A stretch of DNA of 11,021 nucleotides from Deltaproteobacteria bacterium. GTDB lineage: Bacteria > Myxococcota_A > UBA9160 > JAFDET01. Under the pieces are notes generated by a model. It saw nothing but the letters and a program-made list of their open reading frames with translations, had not been told where the DNA came from and ran no database searches. Each line of letters begins with the position of its first letter. The first letter of the stretch is position 1. Location of the stretch: positions 1-11,021 of the forward strand of contig JAFDET010000093.1 in assembly GCA_019310195.1 (NCBI GenBank). Reading direction: 5' to 3'. Both the position numbers and the translations under genes were made by a program. Below, piece after piece: positions 6,454-11,021 of the stretch.

Positions 6454-9396
6454 ATGCACTGCCCCCCCTATCGACTGCCCAGCATCGTCATCGCCCTGCT
6501 CCTCTTCGCAGCTCCCATGCCGGCATCCGCGAAGCTTCCCGCGCCCGAGGTGCGGCGCGAGTGGATCCAGGTCATGAAGGCCTCGCCCAAGGGTCCCTTC
6601 GCCCGGATCCGCTGGTTCTGCGCCGACGGCACGGTGCACCCGCCCAAGCCGTACCCGTGCGGTGAGCGCGGCGGGGGGATCCAGCACGGCGAGTGGAACG
6701 ACCACGCCGTCGCGCTGCGCGACGGCGACTACCAGATCGCCAACGTGCTGGGCGACCTGCAGGGCGAAGCCTACGTCGGCGACGCAGCCGATCTCGAGGG
6801 GCTGAAGCAGATCCTGCTCGAGCGCTTCCTGATGGGCTTCGACGACGGCTGGATCTTCCATCAGGCCCTGAGCTACCGCGGTGCGTTCCAGCTCGAAGAT
6901 GAGCTGGCGGGGGCCGACCGCATCCTGCAGGCCATCGTGGCGGATCCGGCCTGGCGCAGCCCGGCCCGCTTCTACCTGCTGCGCGAGGCGGTGCGGCTGC
7001 TGCCGCGCGAGACCGAGACCGGGCTGGCTCAGGAGATCCGCGAGCTGGCGGTGGTCGTCGCGGAGAAGGACCCCGGCTTCGCGTCGCTCCGCGCCAAGAT
7101 CCACAACGCTCCGCAAGCGGCCGACGCCGCCGGCGTGCGCAGCCACGCCGAGGCGAAGGGCGTCCCCGCGGCCAAGGAGCAGTACGCGCGTCTCGCCCAG
7201 GCCATCGACGAGCTTTATTCCGCCAAGGGCGGAGTCCAGAACCTGCGGACCCTGGCGGACCGGGCGCAGGCTGCCGAGGAGGAGGGCCTGGCCGGGATCC
7301 TCCGCGAGCATGCCGACGCACTGGAGTCGGCACAGGGTGCGGCGGGTCGCTTCGAGGAAGCCAACCGCATGCTGGCCGAGTACCGCGTGCGGGTGGGCGC
7401 CACCACGGAACCGGCGCGCGGCTTGCTGCTCCTGGAGGCGAGCCTGTCCATGGAGGACGAGGCATTCGCGGCGGGCAACCTCCTGGCCGGCGAGCTGGCC
7501 AGCGCCAGCCGCCGCCAGCGGCTGGGCTACCTGTTGACCTCCGCCCGGGGCCTCTACGGCGCCGGCCTGATCGCCGAGCGCCAGCTTCGTGGCATCGAGA
7601 CCACCGGGAGCCGGCTGCGCCGGGACCCCCAGCTGACCCTCGACGAGTACCGGCGCGCGCTGCGTTACCTGGCCCGCGCTCCCGAGTGGGCCGACCGCTG
7701 GGTGCGTTTTCACTTCGGGGCGCAGGTGGAGCGCTGGGCCACCCTCGACCCGCTCTCCCACGTGTATCCCCAGGACCGCCTGCGCGGCAGTCCCCTGCTC
7801 TTCTACGGCGTGTTGGTCGACGGGCTCACCAACGATGCCAACCAGCTGGCGGGCATCGAGCACAGCCTGTTCGGCGCGCGTGCGGGCGCGGGCTTGCGCG
7901 CGCTGAACCCGGGCATGGCGCGCGGCGTGTTGGCGGCTCCCGAAGGCAGCGGCCATGACATTGCCTACCGGCGCGACGGGATCTACCTGCTTCCGGAAAC
8001 CATCTCCGAGCTGCCCCCGGTCTCGGGCATTCTGACCCGCGGTGAGGGCAGCTCGCTGTCCCACGTTCAGCTCCTGGCGCGCAACCTGGGGATTCCCAAC
8101 GTGGTGGTGCGCGAGTCGCTGCTGCCGACGGTCCAGGAGAACCTGGGCACGCCCGTGGTCCTGGCGGTCTCGCCGGGCGGTGTGGTCCAGCTCGAGGCCG
8201 ACGGGCCCCAGTGGGACCCGGTCTTCGGGAACGAGGCGGAAGCCGGCGCAGAGATCGTCATCCGGCCCGACCTCGAGAAGCTCAACCTGTCGGTGACCGA
8301 CTTCGTCGGGCTCTCACAGCTGCGGGCGACCGACTCGGGTCGCATCTCGGGGCCCAAGGGCGCCAACCTCGGCGAGCTGCGGCACAACTTCGGCGCCCAG
8401 GTGCCCAACGGCTTCGTGATTCCGTTCGGCGTCTTCCGCCAGGTCCTGGATCGCCCCATCGAGCCGGGTGGCCCATCGGTCTGGGACTGGATGCGTGCCC
8501 GCTACGCGCTGATCGCGAAGCTGGAGGATCGGCCCGACGCCCAGAAGCGGGTGGTGGCCGAGTTCCTGGCCCGCCTGCGCAGCTGGATCGAGCAGGTGGA
8601 CCTGTCGGGTGACTTCGAGGCCCAGCTGCGCGTCATGCTCGAGGAAACCTTCGGCCTCGATGGCAGCTACGGCGTGTTCGTGCGCAGCGATACCAACGTG
8701 GAGGATCTGGCCGGGTTCACCGGCGCCGGCCTCAACAAGACGATCGCCAACGTGGTGGGGGCGGGCAACATCGCCGCCGCGGTGCGGGAGGTCTGGGCGT
8801 CGCCGTTCAGCGAGCGCGCCTACAGCTGGCGCCAGTCGCACATGGAGAGCCCCGAGTACGTGTTCCCCGCCGTAGTGGTTCAGCTCGGCTTCCCGGCCGA
8901 GAAGTCGGGGGTCATGGTGACGGCGGACGTGGACACGGGCAGTCGCGACTGGCTCTCGGTGGCGGTCAACGAAGGCGTCGGCGGCGCCGTGGACGGGCAG
9001 GCGACCGAATCGTTGGCGGTGCGGGCCGATGGCCTGGAGGTGATCTTCCTGGCCCAGGCGACGGCGCCGCTACGCACCGAGCTGGCGTCCAAGGGCGGGG
9101 TCGTGCGCAGGCCGGCCAGCGGCAGCGAGGAGATCCTGACCGAGCCGGAGATCGCACAGCTGGTGGAGCTGGCGCGGCGGGCGCCCAGCCAGTTCCCGAG
9201 CCTGCGCGAAGAGGGCGACAAGCCCGCGGACATCGAGTTCGCCTTCAAGGACGGCAAGCTCGCCCTGCTCCAGCTGCGACCCTTCGTGGAGAGCAAGGCC
9301 GCGCGCGGCAACTCCCACCTGCAAGCGATGGACCGCAAGATCCAGGGCTCGGGAATCGTGGACCTGGGCGGGATCCCCCGCGGAGGAGCGCAGTGA
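6454..9396 (+). CDS. Exported dikinase-like protein: phosphohistidine swivel domain plus PPDK-type ATP-grasp domain
   Basis: A 980-residue protein (from ATG 6454) related to the PEP synthase/PPDK/glucan water dikinase superfamily. These enzymes use ATP to phosphorylate a swivelling histidine and pass phosphate to an acceptor. ATG 6454 is preferred over ATG 6427 because it directly begins a signal peptide (about 1-26, ending MPASA), so the protein is predicted to be exported. Residues about 27-480 are uncharacterised and mostly helical. They begin with a well-defined block (MKASPKGPFARIRWFC, then PYPCGERGGG) with Cys56 and Cys69. The swivel motif SSLSHVQLLARNLGIPNVVV contains the presumed phospho-His537. 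The PPDK_N ATP-grasp domain (about 610-945) has GPKGANLGEL, FVRSDTNVEDLAG (Arg744), VWASPFSERAYSWR, SGVMVTAD and the closing LQLRPF (Arg942). The C-terminal PEP/pyruvate TIM barrel is absent. The order His domain then ATP-grasp is that of alpha-glucan water dikinases, not PEP synthase. The acceptor is unknown. The stop overlaps the next gene (TGATG). Confidence 0.85.
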   Translation: MHCPPYRLPSIVIALLLFAAPMPASAKLPAPEVRREWIQVMKASPKGPFARIRWFCADGTVHPPKPYPCGERGGGIQHGEWNDHAVALRDGDYQIANVLGDLQGEAYVGDAADLEGLKQILLERFLMGFDDGWIFHQALSYRGAFQLEDELAGADRILQAIVADPAWRSPARFYLLREAVRLLPRETETGLAQEIRELAVVVAEKDPGFASLRAKIHNAPQAADAAGVRSHAEAKGVPAAKEQYARLAQAIDELYSAKGGVQNLRTLADRAQAAEEEGLAGILREHADALESAQGAAGRFEEANRMLAEYRVRVGATTEPARGLLLLEASLSMEDEAFAAGNLLAGELASASRRQRLGYLLTSARGLYGAGLIAERQLRGIETTGSRLRRDPQLTLDEYRRALRYLARAPEWADRWVRFHFGAQVERWATLDPLSHVYPQDRLRGSPLLFYGVLVDGLTNDANQLAGIEHSLFGARAGAGLRALNPGMARGVLAAPEGSGHDIAYRRDGIYLLPETISELPPVSGILTRGEGSSLSHVQLLARNLGIPNVVVRESLLPTVQENLGTPVVLAVSPGGVVQLEADGPQWDPVFGNEAEAGAEIVIRPDLEKLNLSVTDFVGLSQLRATDSGRISGPKGANLGELRHNFGAQVPNGFVIPFGVFRQVLDRPIEPGGPSVWDWMRARYALIAKLEDRPDAQKRVVAEFLARLRSWIEQVDLSGDFEAQLRVMLEETFGLDGSYGVFVRSDTNVEDLAGFTGAGLNKTIANVVGAGNIAAAVREVWASPFSERAYSWRQSHMESPEYVFPAVVVQLGFPAEKSGVMVTADVDTGSRDWLSVAVNEGVGGAVDGQATESLAVRADGLEVIFLAQATAPLRTELASKGGVVRRPASGSEEILTEPEIAQLVELARRAPSQFPSLREEGDKPADIEFAFKDGKLALLQLRPFVESKAARGNSHLQAMDRKIQGSGIVDLGGIPRGGAQ
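9382..9388 (+). promoter_or_regulatory. Shine-Dalgarno for the serine hydrolase gene
   Basis: GGAGGAG lies inside the last codons of the dikinase-like gene, 4-10 nt before both candidate starts (GTG 9393 and ATG 9396). It supports translational coupling but does not by itself decide between the two. Confidence 0.6.
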
Positions 9397-10760
9397 TGCG
9401 TGCAGCTCTGGTCGGACTCACGGTGTTGCTGGCCGTCGGATCCGCCGCCGCCTACCCGATCGACGCGTGGAAGGACACCGGCATCGCGCGCCTCGAGGCC
9501 TACCGGCTGGCACAGGAAGGGGAGGTCCAGGGCATCGTGCTCTACTGGGGCGCGCAGCTCTACGCGCAGGAGATCCAGCTCCGCCTGTCGGCGCGGCCTC
9601 CCTTCCATCCTCCCGCCCCCGATCCGGACTTCACCCAGAAGCTGATCGAGGTGCTGGGCGACGACGCGGACGGCTACGGCATCGCGGTGATCGACATCTC
9701 CGACCCCGACGCGCCGCTCTACGCGGCCCACCAGCCCGACCGGCTCCAGAACCCGGGCAGTGTGGGCAAGATCATGGTGGGGCTGGCCTGGTTCCAGGCG
9801 CTGGCCGACATCTACCCCGACGACGTGGCTGCCCGGCGCAAGATCCTGCGCGAGACGATCGTCACCGCCGACGAGTTCATCAAGACCGACACGCACACCG
9901 TGCCCTTCTGGACGCCGGGCGACCCCACCTACGAGCGCCGCCCGATCGAAATCGGCGATACCGGCAACCTGAATACCTGGCTCGACTGGATGCTCTCCTC
10001 CAGCTCGAACGCGGCCGCGGCCGAGCTCCAGTCCCAGCTGCTGCTGGTGCGCCACTTCGGCCCGGAGTACCCGCCCTCTCCCGAGCAGGCGCAGGCCTAC
10101 TTCCGGGACACGTCCAAAGCCGAGCTGACCCGGCAGTTCCTGGACGCCATCACCACGCCGGCCACGCGCAACGGCTTGGACCTGGCCAAGCTGCGCCAGG
10201 GGAGCTTCTTCAGCCGGACCGGGAAGAGCCGTGTGCCGGGCACGTCGAGTCACGCCTCGGCCGGTGAGCTGCTGCGCTTCATGCTGCTGATGGAGCAGGG
10301 CAAGCTCGTGGATCCGTGGTCCAGCCGGGAGCTGAAGCGCTTCTTGTACCTGACGGACAAGCGCATCCGCTACGCGGCGAACCCCGCGCTGTGGGACTTC
10401 GCCGTCTACTTCAAGTCCGGCTCGTTCTACAAGTGCTCGCGCAAGCCCGGCACCACCTGCGAGAAGTACGCGGGCGACGTTTTCAACTACATGAACTCGG
10501 TGACGATGGTCGAGAACGTGGACCAGAAGGCCAAGATCCACTACATCGCCGTGGTTCTCTCCAACGTGCAGGGCAAGAACTCGGTGAACGAGCACAAGGC
10601 CCTGGCGGGCCGGGTGCACCGCCTGATCCTGACCCTGCATCCGGAGCCGGAGTCCGAGTCGGAGGAGATGGGCGGGGGCGAAGGCGAGCCTGCGCCTGCG
10701 CCCGAGGACGTCAGCCCGGCTGGCCCGCCATCTGATGCAGCCACGACTTCCCAAAGATGA
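9396..10760 (+). CDS. Exported serine hydrolase, penicillin-binding/beta-lactamase fold
   Basis: A 454-residue protein with all three active-site motifs of the penicillin-recognising fold. These are SxxK in NPGSVGKIMV (Ser122 nucleophile, Lys125), SxN in SSSSNAAAA (Ser203-Asn205) and K-S-G in YFKSGSF (Lys340-Gly342). A signal peptide (about 1-19, ending SAAA) sends it to the periplasm. Members act as D,D-carboxypeptidases/endopeptidases, esterases or beta-lactamases, and the sequence alone does not tell which. Two cysteines (in YKCSRKPGTTC, about 347-355) follow the KSG strand and may form a disulfide. The last ~40 residues are an acidic, Pro/Gly-rich tail of low complexity. The start is ATG 9396 (TGATG overlap) or GTG 9393, one codon earlier. 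It is probably in an operon with the dikinase-like gene. Its 3' end overlaps the convergent gene by 50 bp. Confidence 0.85.
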   Translation: MRAALVGLTVLLAVGSAAAYPIDAWKDTGIARLEAYRLAQEGEVQGIVLYWGAQLYAQEIQLRLSARPPFHPPAPDPDFTQKLIEVLGDDADGYGIAVIDISDPDAPLYAAHQPDRLQNPGSVGKIMVGLAWFQALADIYPDDVAARRKILRETIVTADEFIKTDTHTVPFWTPGDPTYERRPIEIGDTGNLNTWLDWMLSSSSNAAAAELQSQLLLVRHFGPEYPPSPEQAQAYFRDTSKAELTRQFLDAITTPATRNGLDLAKLRQGSFFSRTGKSRVPGTSSHASAGELLRFMLLMEQGKLVDPWSSRELKRFLYLTDKRIRYAANPALWDFAVYFKSGSFYKCSRKPGTTCEKYAGDVFNYMNSVTMVENVDQKAKIHYIAVVLSNVQGKNSVNEHKALAGRVHRLILTLHPEPESESEEMGGGEGEPAPAPEDVSPAGPPSDAATTSQR

Positions 10761-11021
10761 TGCCGTCGAAGGCCACGATGATCTTCTTCAGCCAGTGCTT
10801 GCCTTCGGGGCTGTCGGACAGCGCGACGGCGATGTAGGCGCGCCGGCCGCGTTCGACGATGATCGAGTCCGAATGATAGGTGCGCCAGCTTCCCGACTTG
10901 CGGAACAGATCCGCGGCCGGGTTCACCTGCTGCAAGGCGCCCACGAACTTGTGGTAGATGCCGGGGTTGGAGAGGATCTTCTTCATCTTCTCGCTGTACT
11001 CCGGCGTGACCAGCTTGCCCG
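10711..11021 (-). CDS. Second serine hydrolase (penicillin-recognising fold), C-terminal part, 5' end outside window
   Basis: The minus-strand frame is open to the window edge. The ATG at 10986 is internal, because coherent sequence continues upstream of it (GKLVTPEYSEK). The visible ~103 residues match the end of the upstream hydrolase. GKLVTPEYSEKMKKIL aligns with GKLVDPWSSRELKRFL, followed by a K-S-G motif (LFRKSGSWRTYHSDS), then a strand (RAYIAVALSDSPEGKHWLKKI) matching HYIAVVLSNVQG. This places the KTG-type motif in the C-terminal half of a class-A-beta-lactamase-like or D,D-peptidase-like fold. The SxxK and SxN motifs must lie outside the window. It is probably exported like its paralogue, but the N-terminus is not visible. 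Its last 16 codons overlap the convergent gene. Confidence 0.75.
   Translation of the reverse strand, partial: GKLVTPEYSEKMKKILSNPGIYHKFVGALQQVNPAADLFRKSGSWRTYHSDSIIVERGRRAYIAVALSDSPEGKHWLKKIIVAFDGIIFGKSWLHQMAGQPG

Noticed and set aside
6436..8064. 542-codon minus-strand ORF opposite the dikinase-like gene
   Set aside because: No motifs, shadow-type composition, and it overlaps the swivel-domain coding region completely.
8880..10754. 624-codon minus-strand ORF opposite the dikinase tail and serine hydrolase
   Set aside because: It spans two genes with convincing catalytic motifs on the other strand and shows no domain itself.

Overview
The window is very GC-rich and tightly packed. It reads like the chromosome of a free-living Gram-negative bacterium. 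The evidence is a membrane-type lytic transglycosylase, a lipoprotein, several Sec signal peptides, and no phage, insertion-sequence or CRISPR features. The gene mix and strong GC3 bias suggest an uncultured deltaproteobacterial or Myxococcota-like lineage, but this taxonomic guess is weak.

Layout. (1) Positions 1-2038, plus strand: the 3' end of an MltF-like lytic transglycosylase; a frameshifted and probably internally deleted gene for an exported Nod19-like protein (595-1277); and an exported DUF4412-like protein (1274-2038) whose start overlaps the previous stop. (2) Positions 2067-3150: a small two-cysteine lipoprotein (minus) and a NYN-LOTUS RNA-associated protein (plus), diverging from a 46-bp intergenic region. 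(3) Positions 3167-6358, minus strand: a 1063-residue fusion of an NTT-type nucleotide-transporter membrane domain, a long HEAT-repeat region and a C-terminal cyclic-nucleotide-binding domain. (4) Positions 6454-10760, plus strand, diverging from (3): a large signal-peptide-bearing protein with a phosphohistidine swivel domain followed by a PPDK-type ATP-grasp domain, translationally coupled to an exported serine hydrolase of the penicillin-binding/beta-lactamase fold. (5) Positions 10711-11021, minus strand: the 3' end of a second, related serine hydrolase, whose tail overlaps the tail of the first by 50 bp.

How the parts may fit together. Most products are predicted to be exported or membrane-bound, and three belong to classes that act on peptidoglycan or related envelope polymers (one transglycosylase, two serine hydrolases). 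The most unusual element is the exported dikinase-like protein. It keeps the histidine and ATP-grasp motifs and has the domain order of alpha-glucan water dikinases, with no PEP/pyruvate TIM barrel. Its coupling to a serine hydrolase suggests a two-gene envelope-modifying unit of unknown substrate; this is inference. Next to it sits a nucleotide-transporter-like protein with a cNMP sensor, which makes an adenine-nucleotide link an attractive but unproven idea.

Four genes that begin transcription units have a TAnnnT hexamer 7-11 nt before the start codon and no visible Shine-Dalgarno sequence. Genes at 1274, 2336(-) and 9396 do have Shine-Dalgarno sequences. This suggests leaderless or near-leaderless transcripts. 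There is no gene-free stretch longer than about 100 bp and no convincing intrinsic terminator.
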